From contig NZ_KB889670.1 in assembly GCF_000372745.1 (NCBI RefSeq), positions 1 to 60,307 on the forward strand: a stretch of 60,307 nt of DNA. Direction: 5' to 3'. Positions 51,960 to 60,307 of this stretch are shown in pieces (within the stretch, counting starts at the first letter, position 1; the number at the start of each line of letters is the position of its first letter). The notes under the pieces are model-generated. The model was not told the origin of the DNA. It saw nothing but the letters and a program-made list of their open reading frames with translations, and made no database searches. The translations under genes and the position numbers were made by a program. Source of the DNA: Embleya scabrispora DSM 41855. Lineage in GTDB: Bacteria; Actinomycetota; Actinomycetes; Streptomycetales; Streptomycetaceae.

Positions 51960-52634
51960 TCAAACACGATTGCGGATCTGACGGACGTGCGCCTGGGCTT
52001 CCTCGATCTGAAGCAGGATGTTGTGCGCCCCATGAGCCAGCGCGAGCGCGTGGGCCTCGTCGAGGATCGACAACGCATCGTCGTGGCGACCCTCGGCGGC
52101 GGTGATGTAGCCCAGGCCCACCATGTTCGCTGCGACACCGGCCGGCAGTCCGGCCTCGCGGCGAATCTCGGACGACCGGGTCAAGTGTTCCCGGGCCGCC
52201 CCCAGGCGACCGGCGGCGTGTTCGGCGATGCCGAGATGGCGAAGTGCCTCGGCCGCGATCTCCCTGTCGCCGACCTTCGTCGCGAGGTCGCGGGAGCGTT
52301 CGAGGATGGGTACGGCCGTGGCGTGGTCGCGTCGTACGACCTGATGGACGGCACCGATCCAGAACAACGACTCGCCTTCGCCCCGTATATCGCCCAAGGC
52401 TCGGAACAACTCCAACGCTCTTTCGAATGCTGCCAGTTCGCCGGGCTCCTCGGTCTCGTCCTCGGCCCGCCGAGCCAGGAACCGGCCGTGTCGGATCCGT
52501 CCCCGTGCGAGGGCCAACTCGGCTTCGAGCGCGTCCAGTTCGCGATCGGCCGTGGTGAGCCCGTCGTTCTCCCCGGCGATCACACTGCGCTGGTAGAAAA
52601 CCTTGGCCCGTTCGATTCGAGCATCCGCAACCAT
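51960..52634 (-). CDS. TPR-repeat protein
   Basis: 224 residues from ATG 52634. Four to five tetratricopeptide units follow one another, for example LAAFERALELFRALGDIRGEGES, then AVPILERSRDLATKVGDRE, AAREHLTRSSEIRREAGL and DALSILDEAHALALAHGA. There is no enzymatic or DNA-binding domain, so it should be a protein-interaction scaffold. It converges on the carbonic anhydrase gene. The only hairpin between them (51933-51954) is weak. Confidence 0.75.
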   Translation of the reverse strand: MVADARIERAKVFYQRSVIAGENDGLTTADRELDALEAELALARGRIRHGRFLARRAEDETEEPGELAAFERALELFRALGDIRGEGESLFWIGAVHQVVRRDHATAVPILERSRDLATKVGDREIAAEALRHLGIAEHAAGRLGAAREHLTRSSEIRREAGLPAGVAANMVGLGYITAAEGRHDDALSILDEAHALALAHGAHNILLQIEEAQAHVRQIRNRV

Positions 52635-52801
52635 GGCTTGCCCCCCGCTTCTTCCGCCTGTCGGATGACGAACTCATCCGGGCTCTGCGTCGAACGGACC
52701 TACGACCGCCACCATACCCAGCGCTGCCCATCACCTCTGCATGAACCGCGCGTTGTTCGGGCTCTCCAACAGTTCATCGGCGAGAAACCCGGAGAACACG
52801 T

Positions 52802-53311
52802 ATGTCCTTACGGCGCCGTCTGTTCGCGCTCGTCACCGCGGTGTCGGCGATGTCGGCCGTCACCGTGGTCGGTTCCCCCGCGCAGGCAGCAGGTTTCAGC
52901 CCGATCAATGTCTGGAACTCGAGCCACTGTCTCGACAACGCCACCGAGAACGCCGCGAAGCTACAGATGTGGTCGTGCAGCGGTGGTTCCGAACAGAAGT
53001 GGCTCGAAGGGTTCAACACCCAGACCGGCCTGTTCACCTTCACCAACCAACGCACGGGGCGGTGCATCACCGCGCCGGCCTCGGGAGCCGGCACGGTCAC
53101 GATGGCCTTCTGCAACGCGGCCGCGACGACGCAGCAGTGGCGCGTCTACTACGCGGACAATCCGTCGGGGCCGCCCTCGGGCTGGTACGACGTCTGGCAG
53201 AACGTGTCGAGCGGCCTTTGCCTGTCGACGCCCAGCGTGGCCAACGGCACCCTCGTGCAGACGACGCCCTGCGACCCCTCCGACCTCTACGACAGGTGGC
53301 ACCAGCAGTAA
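52802..53311 (+). CDS. Secreted ricin-type lectin protein
   Basis: 169 residues from ATG 52802 after GGAG. The signal peptide ends GSPAQAAG. The mature part has ricin B-chain-like repeats with the QxW signature in SEQKWLEG, TTQQWRVYY and DRWHQQ, plus Cys pairs (CLDN / WSC, CITA / FC, LCLS / TPC). Such domains bind galactose-type sugars and often occur on secreted glycosidases; here the lectin stands alone. The exact ligand is not shown. Confidence 0.85.
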   Translation: MSLRRRLFALVTAVSAMSAVTVVGSPAQAAGFSPINVWNSSHCLDNATENAAKLQMWSCSGGSEQKWLEGFNTQTGLFTFTNQRTGRCITAPASGAGTVTMAFCNAAATTQQWRVYYADNPSGPPSGWYDVWQNVSSGLCLSTPSVANGTLVQTTPCDPSDLYDRWHQQ

Positions 53312-53430
53312 CGCCGCATGTCCGGAGCCGGCCACACACGCGGCCCCGCGGCCTCCGCGTCGGGGCGGGTCCGCGTGAACAAGGCCACCCGACCCGACTC
53401 GGTGATTGCCTGGCCCGGGCCCGGGTGGAC

Positions 53431-53799
53431 TCAGCACTTCATGGACGCGAGCGGATACAGGTTCTCCATCCACGCGACCAGCGTCATCACGGCCACGGCC
53501 AGACTCCCGGTCAGCCACCCCCACATGATCGCCGCGATCACGGCCCGCCTGCCGCGCAGCACCGCAGTGGTCGCGAGCGACAGCACGGTTCCGACGACCC
53601 AGATCAGCAGTAGCGGGATGCCCAGCTCGAACACGAGGAAGACAAGCATGCCGCCGCCCACCAGACCACGCTCGAGCTGCGAGGCATCGCACCGGTCCTG
53701 GTAGGCGCGCAACTGTACGCTGTAGCCGATCATCGCCCCTGCGGGCAGGCCGAGGGCAAGAAGTTGATAGACGGCCAGAGACCACTTTCTCGGCGACAT
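53431..53799 (-). CDS. Small membrane protein
   Basis: 122 residues from ATG 53799, with GGGGGTGG six bases upstream; a GTG at 53868 is an alternative. Three hydrophobic stretches, about 10-28, 47-75 and 85-110, are separated by a DRCDASQLERG loop. Its function is unknown. It converges on the lectin gene. Confidence 0.72.
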   Translation of the reverse strand: MSPRKWSLAVYQLLALGLPAGAMIGYSVQLRAYQDRCDASQLERGLVGGGMLVFLVFELGIPLLLIWVVGTVLSLATTAVLRGRRAVIAAIMWGWLTGSLAVAVMTLVAWMENLYPLASMKC

Positions 53800-53955
53800 C
53801 GCGGCCACCCCCCGGCGATCACGGTAGCGGCAGCCCATCGGTTGGGAGGGGCTTTTGTCGACGCTCACCGGGGTCGGCGCGACCGGAAGGCTCGTGGAGA
53901 TCTTCGGAGTTCGAACAGGGCTCCTGCGCCGGATGCGGATATGCCCCGCTGCGTG

Positions 53956-54717
53956 TCAGGCTTTATGGCGGGCCGTGGTGTAGAGCCTGGCGGTCAACGC
54001 GGCGACCTCGTCCTGCGGGACGCCGTTGCCGCCGATCGTCATTTCCGCCAGGACGACGACGTTGGCGCCGCCGAGGGTGGAGTAGTCGGCCCAGGCGCAG
54101 ACCGGGAATCGGAAGTCCGCGCCGTTCTTCGGAGTTCCGTCGTCCCTGCTGTGGGTGACCTTCATGTCCTGGCACTTCATCAGCGCGCCCTCGAAGCCGG
54201 CGGGCTTGACGGTCCTGGCGCTTGCGACGGGCCGTATCTCCATTCCCTGCGCCTTCCCGGTGCCCTTCAGGCCCTTGTTGCCGACGTCGGCCAGGTATTT
54301 GTCGAGTGCCTCGGCGGGGTCGGCGATCTCGCCGGAGAAGCCGTTGAAGGTCAGCCGCGTGCCGCCGATTTTCGCCGGGTTGCCGGGGTCGGTGCCGGGA
54401 GCGTTGTAAACGCCGGACACCGCCCGGGCGTTGGCCACTCCGAGGCCCTCGCCCTCCTTCTCGCCGGGCGTGGTGCCCGGTCCCGACTTCGTGTAGGCGT
54501 CGACCGACTCCGGGACGACGAGCGTGTGGCCCCTGGTGTCGGCGGAGATGTCACCACTGCTCACGGAACCGCCGCCCGAGGCACCGATGGTCGCATCCGC
54601 GGCGCCGCCGACACCAGGGGCCTTCGCGTCGTCCTTCTCGTCCTCCGATCCGCCGCACGCGGCGGTCACCACGAGGAGGGGTATGACGGCAGCAGCGAAG
54701 CGGGCGCGAAAACGCAT
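53956..54717 (-). CDS. Lipoprotein of unknown function
   Basis: 253 residues from ATG 54717 after GGAAGGAC. The lipobox LLVVTAAC is at residues 15-22, followed by an acidic, Gly-rich linker (EDEKDDAKAPGVGG). The ~180-residue mature domain includes TRLTFNGFSGEIADPAEALD and DFRFPVCAWADYSTLGGANV, with two cysteines. It resembles other streptomycete surface lipoproteins, but I cannot name a family. It lies downstream of no operon partner. Confidence 0.75.
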   Translation of the reverse strand: MRFRARFAAAVIPLLVVTAACGGSEDEKDDAKAPGVGGAADATIGASGGGSVSSGDISADTRGHTLVVPESVDAYTKSGPGTTPGEKEGEGLGVANARAVSGVYNAPGTDPGNPAKIGGTRLTFNGFSGEIADPAEALDKYLADVGNKGLKGTGKAQGMEIRPVASARTVKPAGFEGALMKCQDMKVTHSRDDGTPKNGADFRFPVCAWADYSTLGGANVVVLAEMTIGGNGVPQDEVAALTARLYTTARHKA

Positions 54718-55377
54718 GAGGAATGGGTCCTTCCAAGAAGATTCGTATCGGACCGGAACTTCCGCAACACCTGCGGTCGGCCGGCTTCCCAACTGACGTG
54801 ACAGCCCGTCAGGCTGCCGCAGCACCAGGGCCTGTGTCATGGGGAGTCCCCTCACCCGACCACCAACGGCATTGCCCTCCCCGCATGGTTGTGACCGTCA
54901 CGACCTGCGCTGCGCCGTCTTCGGGCCGGATGCCGAGTTCGTCGAGTTGCCGGAGTGCCCGGTCCGGAGTTTGGCCCCTACGGCGGGCTCGGCCTGCCGC
55001 TGTGCCCAGGTGCCGACGTCCTCGCCGCCGACCACGCGGCGGTGCGGCGGTGTGGCGGTGCGGGCGTCGCGCCAGCACCTCAGCGCGTACTGGAGGCCAG
55101 TCTCAACTGCGGTGTCAGGTCGCGGAGATCAACCCAGACGGTCCCGACGAGTTCGCAGTCGGCGATGAAGCGGTCGGGCTCGGGGCGGCCGCGACGTTGT
55201 CACCGGTCGCCGTGGCCCGCACAGCGCCACGGTGTGGCCTCGAGCCTCGTATCCGACTTGCCGAATGGCTCCTGTGGCCGCCCGGGTCTGTGGGCCGGTC
55301 CTGTCGGCGGATGACGGTGGCGAAGACGCTCACTCTGCCGGGTCTGCGAAGCGTACTGTGCCGGTGGCCTGCCACAG
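54718..55377. other. 660-base stretch with only a small remnant
   Basis: On the minus strand around 55100-55195 a short frame reads EPDRFIADCELVGTVWVDLR and ends at TGA, suggesting the tail of a lost gene. No start is available. The rest is high-GC sequence with no clear signal. Confidence 0.35.
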
Positions 55378-56280
55378 ATGCCGCAAAATCCGTGGCGTCC
55401 GGCGGCGGAGTATCGTCGTGCGAGGGGGGCGTTCGTGTGGGTCGTCGGGTTCGTCGCGGTCGGGCTGTCGCTGTGTGGTCTCGTCTGGTGGGCACATCAC
55501 ACCGCCGGCCGCCTTCGGGCGCACAAGCCGACGCGGGCGTCGGACGCGGGACCGGTGACGTTGTACGAGGTCGCCTATCTGGCGGGCGGGCCACACCGGG
55601 TCGTGGAGACGGTCCTCGCGTTGCTGCACGAGAGCGGGCGGTTGGAGATCACCCCTCACGGGCTCCTTTATCCGCCGGATGCGGACTGGCGTCGCCTCCA
55701 CCGGGGTGACGGGGTCGAGACGGCGATTTTCGGGGCCTCCGTCGGCGGCCCTCCGATAGCCGTCCATCGGATCCTGGGCAACGCGCACCGCGCCGAGTCG
55801 ATCGACCTGTTGGGCGTGGGTCTGGCCTACGACGGACTGGCCCACCACCCGCGCCTGTTGCGTACGGCGCGTCGCGCGCATACGTACTGGGCTGGAGCGT
55901 CGGTGGCGACCCTCGCGGCCGGCGGCGCGACCGTGGGATGGCAACTCGCCCATCACCGTGCCGTTCTCGTGCCGGTCCTGGCGTACACGGCCCTGTCCAC
56001 GATCACCGGCGTCGCCTGCATGCTTCGTCGGGTCGGTGGGCAAGTGCCCACCGATGCCGGTGCCCGGCTGATACACGGGATACGAAGCGAGCAGCCCTGG
56101 CATCCGCCCGCGATCGACGGACTCGAGGACGAGCGGGCGGTCGCGGTCGGCCGGGTCGCACTCGACGGCCTCGCCGGCCTTCCTCCCGAAAACGACCTGG
56201 TCCGGTATCGCCACGCCAGGCCACCCACCCCTCCTCTGGGCAACACCGACCCCGCCGGCTTGGGTGGTGCGGGACTTTGA
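55378..56280 (+). CDS. TIGR04222-type membrane protein
   Basis: 300 residues from ATG 55378. A single N-terminal helix at 20-40 precedes TLYEVAYLAGGPHRVVETVL, the signature I know from the actinobacterial TIGR04222 family, and a helical region. A second hydrophobic pair is at 165-205. The C-terminus is Pro-rich. Family function is unknown. The next 500 bases lack a gene, so it is not clearly in an operon. Confidence 0.75.
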   Translation: MPQNPWRPAAEYRRARGAFVWVVGFVAVGLSLCGLVWWAHHTAGRLRAHKPTRASDAGPVTLYEVAYLAGGPHRVVETVLALLHESGRLEITPHGLLYPPDADWRRLHRGDGVETAIFGASVGGPPIAVHRILGNAHRAESIDLLGVGLAYDGLAHHPRLLRTARRAHTYWAGASVATLAAGGATVGWQLAHHRAVLVPVLAYTALSTITGVACMLRRVGGQVPTDAGARLIHGIRSEQPWHPPAIDGLEDERAVAVGRVALDGLAGLPPENDLVRYRHARPPTPPLGNTDPAGLGGAGL

Positions 56281-56805
56281 CCCGCCACACGGAGAACGCC
56301 GACCCGCGATTGTCGTGATCCCAGGGGCGGTGATCGGTGTGTCGGTGGTGGTGTGGGCTGGGGTGCCGCAGGTCGGGAGCAAACGTTTCCCGGCCGTGTC
56401 GGCGAGAGCCGTGTGGAAAGTTGGGATGGTCTTCCGGTGATGCCTTGGTGGCAGTGGCGCGGGCCGTGGGCGCGCACGGTCTCGGAGACGATGGCCCTGC
56501 AGCCGACGCCTATCGCGGTGTGCCGCCTCCGGGTTTCGGGCTCCCGTACGCGGCGGACGCGGTTCCGGACTTCTTGGAGCGGACGAGGCACGAGCGGGAT
56601 CCGTCGGCCCCGCCCGCCCGCGCCACCTCCGGCGTCCGCACCGGGATTGCCCGATCCGGAGCTCGAACCCATCGACATCACAGCCCCGTTGATCCGCCCC
56701 GGCGCCGGCCGGCCTTCAGGAACTTCACGGTGCCGGCTCGGCCTTCACGAACTCAACGGCGTCCGTGGCGGAATCCGCTTCGAAAGCGCGAGCGGTTCTC
56801 ACCTG
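56281..56805. other. Intergenic, no confident gene
   Basis: 525 bases. One frame contains PPPGFGLPYAADAVPDFLER and another EPIDITAPLIRPGAGRPS, both protein-like but in different frames and without a start, which suggests a decayed or frameshifted gene. Not called. Confidence 0.35.
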
Positions 56806-58281
56806 TCAGCGGCTGACGGCTCGCAGCGCGGCCCGGCCGGCGGTGGTGCAGATGGCGAGGGCTCTGGTGCCGATGTTGGTGATGGTGTCGCCGGCGGTGT
56901 GGTACCTGGGGTCGAAGGGTTGGCCGGCCGTACCTCCGAACAGTTCGGCTTCACGGTCGCTTTTGAGGGCTGCGGGTGCGCTGCGGACCGTGTCGATCCC
57001 GGCGACGGGAATCCCGGCGTCGAGGAAGGGGACTTGGTCGGACATGCCGTCGACGGGACCTTCGAGCCAGGGTTGACCGATGGCGGTGAAGTGGTCGATG
57101 TAGTGGCGTTGCGGCCCGTTGCCGTAGACGCCGATGACGTGGTTGGGGGCGGCGACCATGTCCAAGTTGAAGTAGCCGCGGATCGGCTGGAGCGGTTCGG
57201 TCTCGACGAAACGGCGGGAGCCGCGCATGCCGTCCTCTTCGCCGCCCCACCAGCAGAACTGCACGGGATTGGCGGCGGGCTCGGCGGCGAAGACGTGGGC
57301 GAGGTGGAGGAGCAACGCGGACCCGGAGCCGTTGTCGTCGATGCCGGGGCCTTGCGGGACGCTGTCCAGGTGCGCGCCGATCAGGTGTCTGGCGGCGGTG
57401 GCGTCCGGGGGCTCGGTGAGCACGCTGAAGGTGTCCACACGCCGCTGTCGCAGCTCCAGTTCGACGCGCACCGTGGTGCCGCCGGCTTTCATGTCCTCGC
57501 GCAGCGCGGTGGCGTCGCTGGAGAAGACGACTCCCGCCGGCGGCAGTTCGGCGTCTCCCGGAGCGTCGAAGACCAGGCCGATCGGGATGTCGGCTTGATC
57601 GAGGTAGAACAACACCGCCGGGACGCCGGCGGCTCGGGCGTTGATCAGGGCCCGGCGGGCGGACTCGGTCTGATCCGCGGCGATCCGTTGTCTCCCGACC
57701 ACCCCGCCGCCGTGGCATCCGCCGCCGACGTACTCCCGGCGGGCACCGCGCAGCAGGTTCGGGCGCAGCTGCAACAGCGCCACCTTCCCGCGGGCGGCGA
57801 TCCCCTCCCAACTGTCGGCGGCGTCACCGAAGGCATCGCGGGGCGTGACCAACTCCCCGGTGTCCCCACCGGCCGGTGAGGCCGCGACTCCTTGCGCCAC
57901 GGTGTGAAAGACGCTGCGCTGCCGGGGGCGAACCTGTTCGACGATGTCCCGTATGTGATCCGTGCGGTCGTAGCCGACCGGCAGGCGCCGGGTGCGGTAT
58001 CCGGCCTTGTGCAACTGCGCCTCCACGTAGAGAGCGGAGTGCGTGAAGCCGGGGAGGCCGGCCGCCCGGTTGCCGCCGTGCCGGGCAGCGATCACATCGA
58101 GTGTCTCCATGTGCCGCTTCACCGGCCCGGTCACCCGCTCCGCGGCCGAAGGGGCCCGGACGGGCGAGCCGTACGCCTGCCCGGCCGGCCCGGCCGAGGC
58201 CACGGCGCCTGCGGCCATCGCTCCCAGAATCCGCCTCCGGGACATTCCCTCGGCCATCCGGTGTCCGTCCTGTGACGTCAC
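56806..58281 (-). CDS. Tat-exported M28-family aminopeptidase
   Basis: 491 residues from GTG 58281, ribosome binding site AAAGGAG. MSRRRILGAMAAGAVASAG is a twin-arginine signal. A PA-type insert occupies about 130-260. The M28 zinc set is seen in LIGAHLDSVPQGPGIDDNGSG, WWGGEEDGMRGS, YFNLDMV and the late DPRYHTAGDT, with both metal-bridging Asp and the catalytic Glu present. It should trim N-terminal residues of extracellular peptides, like Streptomyces aminopeptidase S, but longer. Downstream partners are absent. Confidence 0.87.
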   Translation of the reverse strand: MTSQDGHRMAEGMSRRRILGAMAAGAVASAGPAGQAYGSPVRAPSAAERVTGPVKRHMETLDVIAARHGGNRAAGLPGFTHSALYVEAQLHKAGYRTRRLPVGYDRTDHIRDIVEQVRPRQRSVFHTVAQGVAASPAGGDTGELVTPRDAFGDAADSWEGIAARGKVALLQLRPNLLRGARREYVGGGCHGGGVVGRQRIAADQTESARRALINARAAGVPAVLFYLDQADIPIGLVFDAPGDAELPPAGVVFSSDATALREDMKAGGTTVRVELELRQRRVDTFSVLTEPPDATAARHLIGAHLDSVPQGPGIDDNGSGSALLLHLAHVFAAEPAANPVQFCWWGGEEDGMRGSRRFVETEPLQPIRGYFNLDMVAAPNHVIGVYGNGPQRHYIDHFTAIGQPWLEGPVDGMSDQVPFLDAGIPVAGIDTVRSAPAALKSDREAELFGGTAGQPFDPRYHTAGDTITNIGTRALAICTTAGRAALRAVSR

Positions 58282-58324
58282 TGCCGGCTCCTTTCCGTTG
58301 CTGATGTTTCGGTCGGTGCGCGGG

Positions 58325-58537
58325 TCAGTGGACCGCACGCGGCAAATGCCGCCTCATCGCTCGAACCACCCGACATGAAGCGGGAATTGCCGGCTTCCTT
58401 CTTCGCTGCGGACGCGGTCCCGAGAGGGTGTTCCGGATCCAGTCCGGGTGGTCGGCCAAGGCGACGTCACCGTTGATGGCCTGGACCGTTGATATGGCTA
58501 TTGCCGTTGCCAGTAACGCAGTTGCCCAGGCCCCCAC
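58325..58537 (-). CDS. Small protein with N-terminal hydrophobic segment
   Basis: 70 residues from GTG 58537. VGAWATALLATAIAISTVQA is a membrane or signal segment; the rest is basic (RPQRRRKPAIPASCRVVRAM). Its GTG overlaps the TAG stop of the frame upstream, which argues for translational coupling. Function unknown. Confidence 0.45.
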   Translation of the reverse strand: MGAWATALLATAIAISTVQAINGDVALADHPDWIRNTLSGPRPQRRRKPAIPASCRVVRAMRRHLPRAVH

Positions 58538-58767
58538 TACGCGGGCTGTCCGAAACCCTGCCCCATTCCGGACGGCGGAACGGAATTGTGCCGGTCACAC
58601 TCGGCCTTCGCGTCCCTGCCGCCGCCCGAGGCCACCTTGCTCTTCGTCGGGCCGCCACCCTCGCAACCGGGCGTGTTCAAGACGAGGCCACCCGCCGGAA
58701 CCACCTCGTCCACCGACGGCAGCGCCGGGGGTCGTCCCGATCCCATGCGCCCGAACGTCGTCATCAC
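58537..58767 (-). CDS. Small Gly/Pro-rich protein
   Basis: 76 residues from ATG 58767 after GGGAG. It is rich in Gly and Pro with two cysteines (NTPGCEGGGP and KAECDRH). It is coupled to the 70-residue frame downstream through a TAGTG overlap. I do not recognise it. The pair may be secreted or membrane-related. Confidence 0.45.
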   Translation of the reverse strand: MMTTFGRMGSGRPPALPSVDEVVPAGGLVLNTPGCEGGGPTKSKVASGGGRDAKAECDRHNSVPPSGMGQGFGQPA

Positions 58768-59069
58768 TGCTGCTCCCGCCCGTAGTTATCCGCCGGTCGT
58801 GTGGTCACCCCCCGCCGTGACGGCGCGGGGCGTGACAACCGGTCTACGCCGCAGCGGGTTACCGTGACGTCACCCGAATCGGTTATCCGGTGTTAACACG
58901 GGGTGGCGGTCGGTGCCGGCGTCACGCCGACCCGCGCCGCCACGTGATCACCCGGTGGCCTCGGGGAAGGACCAAGGGACGCGGCGGGACCGGCGACGGG
59001 AAATCGAGGCGCCGCCGAAGGTGGAGGTTCAACAGGCTTTTGGGTCGGACCGCGGGTTCACCGACCGCC
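58768..59069. promoter_or_regulatory. Regulatory gap with two perfect short palindromes
   Basis: About 300 bases upstream of the small gene pair. GTGACGTCAC (58864-58873) and GTGTTAACAC (58890-58899) lie close together. The first also occurs at 58272-58281 at the M28 start. No gene is visible. Confidence 0.5.
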
Positions 59070-60307
59070 TCAACCGGTGCGAAGTTTGGCGCCCCCGTCT
59101 CCGATCAGTTTTCCGTCCCGTCCGAAGGCCAGGAGCAAGGCGTGGTCCGTGTTGGTGGCGGCTATGGAGAATCCTCGGGCGCCTGCGAATCGGCGGTCCT
59201 CGACCGGTCCGGACGCGATCATGCCGGGGGGTCCTTGACGGGGGAGGCGCAGGGGGCCACTGCCGGGGCCGGGTTGGGGCAGAAGGGGGACGTCGAGAGC
59301 CTTTGTGCCTTCGACGGGGACGAAGACCAGGCGTGCCACCTCCGGGCCGACCTGACCCTGGATCGTCACCATCCCACTCGAACCACCCCACCCGCCACTG
59401 AAGTTGAGCTGTCGACCGCTCGCCGCGTCCACGCCGCTCTCACACGCGTAGCCGACCGTGCCGTCCGCCCGCGGTATCCACATGTACGACATGCATCCAT
59501 CCGTCGGTGGTCCCCACAGGGCCTCGTCATGTTGGTCGGGCGTCTCGAACCGCACGGAGACGGGCGACTCCCGAACGAGGAGCATCACCGCGCCGGCGGC
59601 CGTCGCGACGACACCCGCGTAGGCCATGGCCGTGCGCGGACGAACGACCAAACGCACACCCGGCAGGAGCCCCACCGTCGCCGGAGCCCGGTCCCGCAGC
59701 GGCGCGAGACCCCAGGTGCACACCGCGAGCGCCGCGAGCAACCGCACGTTCTCGCGCGCGAACCCGGCCGGGAGCCATCCGCCGACACTGAACGTCATGG
59801 CCACCAGCAGCACGACACCCCACGCCATGCGAGCCCTGCGCGGGCCCGCCACCAACAGCAGGCCCGCCAGGACCAGCCACACCTGGTGGTGCGTCCACGA
59901 CACGGGCGACGCCACCACCGTCGCGCACCCCACCACGACCACACCCCGCGCCGCGTGGCCCTCGCGGTGACACTGACGCGCACCGACCAACGCCACCGCG
60001 CACACCAGGGCCGACAGGACCAGCCACGCCGCGGCGCGTTCCGGCGGCACCGCCCCCACCCGTATCAACGCGCCGTTGAGGGACTGGTTGCCGGGCGCGG
60101 CCAGATTCCCGATCCGCGAGGTGCTGAAGATCGCGTCGGTCCAGAACGTCGTCGACGCGGCCGGCCACAACACGTGGGCCAGACCCGTACACGCCGCGAA
60201 CGACACGCCCGCGCGCACCGCGTCGCGGCGCCGGCCGGTGACCCACAGATAGGGCACGAACAGCAACGGCGTCAGCTTGATCGCCGACGCCACCCCGATC
60301 AACACCC
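59070..60307 (-). CDS. Glycosyltransferase family 87-type membrane mannosyltransferase, incomplete
   Basis: The frame is open from the right edge to TGA 59070. About 412 residues are seen, starting within the protein: IKLTPLLFVPYLWVTGRR is the conserved loop and helix of DUF2029/GT87 enzymes, followed by about eight hydrophobic helices, with SPVSWTHHQ as a family motif. An extra ~170-residue soluble C-terminal domain (from about residue 245) is unusual. Such enzymes add mannose or arabinose from a polyprenyl-phosphate donor outside the membrane. The N-terminus lies beyond the window. Confidence 0.82.
   Translation of the reverse strand, partial: VLIGVASAIKLTPLLFVPYLWVTGRRRDAVRAGVSFAACTGLAHVLWPAASTTFWTDAIFSTSRIGNLAAPGNQSLNGALIRVGAVPPERAAAWLVLSALVCAVALVGARQCHREGHAARGVVVVGCATVVASPVSWTHHQVWLVLAGLLLVAGPRRARMAWGVVLLVAMTFSVGGWLPAGFARENVRLLAALAVCTWGLAPLRDRAPATVGLLPGVRLVVRPRTAMAYAGVVATAAGAVMLLVRESPVSVRFETPDQHDEALWGPPTDGCMSYMWIPRADGTVGYACESGVDAASGRQLNFSGGWGGSSGMVTIQGQVGPEVARLVFVPVEGTKALDVPLLPQPGPGSGPLRLPRQGPPGMIASGPVEDRRFAGARGFSIAATNTDHALLLAFGRDGKLIGDGGAKLRTG

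Overview
The window is about 60 kb of very GC-rich DNA with strongly GC-biased third codon positions, frequent GTG and some TTG starts, and 4-base GTGA/ATGA start-stop overlaps. Gene families typical of filamentous actinobacteria dominate: a SARP/AfsR-type regulator, an HTH-TPR regulator, a DUF6247-like protein, a TIGR04222-like membrane protein, an HtpX-PspAB pair, a killer-toxin-like crystallin protein and SpoIIE-type phosphatases. A streptomycete or close relative is the best reading. No tRNA or rRNA gene was seen, and the many gene stumps suggest an accessory, rearranging chromosomal region.

Left end (1-5.4 kb): a truncated IS3-family transposase gene lies immediately beside a 3-repeat type I-E-like CRISPR array with two almost identical spacers. 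After an orphan UTRA domain come an HTH-TPR regulator coupled to a flavoprotein, a probable DUF6247/RelE-like toxin-antitoxin pair, an uncertain ORF holding a perfect 30-bp inverted repeat, and a second small CRISPR array whose repeats have a different tetraloop. No cas genes are in the window. From 5.4 to 10.7 kb: a solute-binding lipoprotein, a secreted HExxH peptidase and a small secreted protein.

10.8-16.4 kb is an L-fucose (or related sugar acid) catabolic locus: lactonase-like amidohydrolase, fuconate dehydratase, diketo-acid hydrolase, mutarotase and two FadR-type regulators. The sugar permease and another gene between the enzymes are reduced to stumps. 16.5-19.6 kb: TetR/MFS efflux pair with two operators, and an NAD(P)-binding protein. 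19.9-22.0 kb: two small secreted proteins and a HEAT-repeat protein with a lipoyl-like tail.

22.2-26.7 kb is the most interesting part: a six-gene operon with its own promoter and terminator. A previously unlisted 59-residue peptide with eight cysteines sits between two thioredoxin-like proteins (one CPSC, one with only a single active-site Cys), a MauE-type membrane protein, an ABC exporter and an S26 signal peptidase. This looks like a dedicated system to oxidise, export and trim a disulfide-rich ribosomal peptide. No lanthionine, lasso or radical-SAM enzyme is present.

26.7-33.2 kb: a secreted protein, a NitT/TauT-type ABC transporter, a MarR regulator with two operators facing an epimerase-SgcJ-like fusion, and the C-terminal stump of a SigB/SigF-type sigma factor. 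33.3-43.2 kb: two SpoIIE phosphatases (one a GAF-PAS-PAS-GAF-phosphatase-ATPase), an O-methyltransferase, an MFS stump ending at an octamer repeat, a secreted M1 aminopeptidase and a TetX-like monooxygenase. 43.4-60.3 kb: a SARP regulator, HtpX-PspAB, a Tat-exported esterase, beta-carbonic anhydrase, a TPR protein, a ricin-type lectin, lipoprotein and membrane proteins, a Tat-exported M28 peptidase, two coupled small ORFs, and a GT87-type mannosyltransferase that runs off the right edge.
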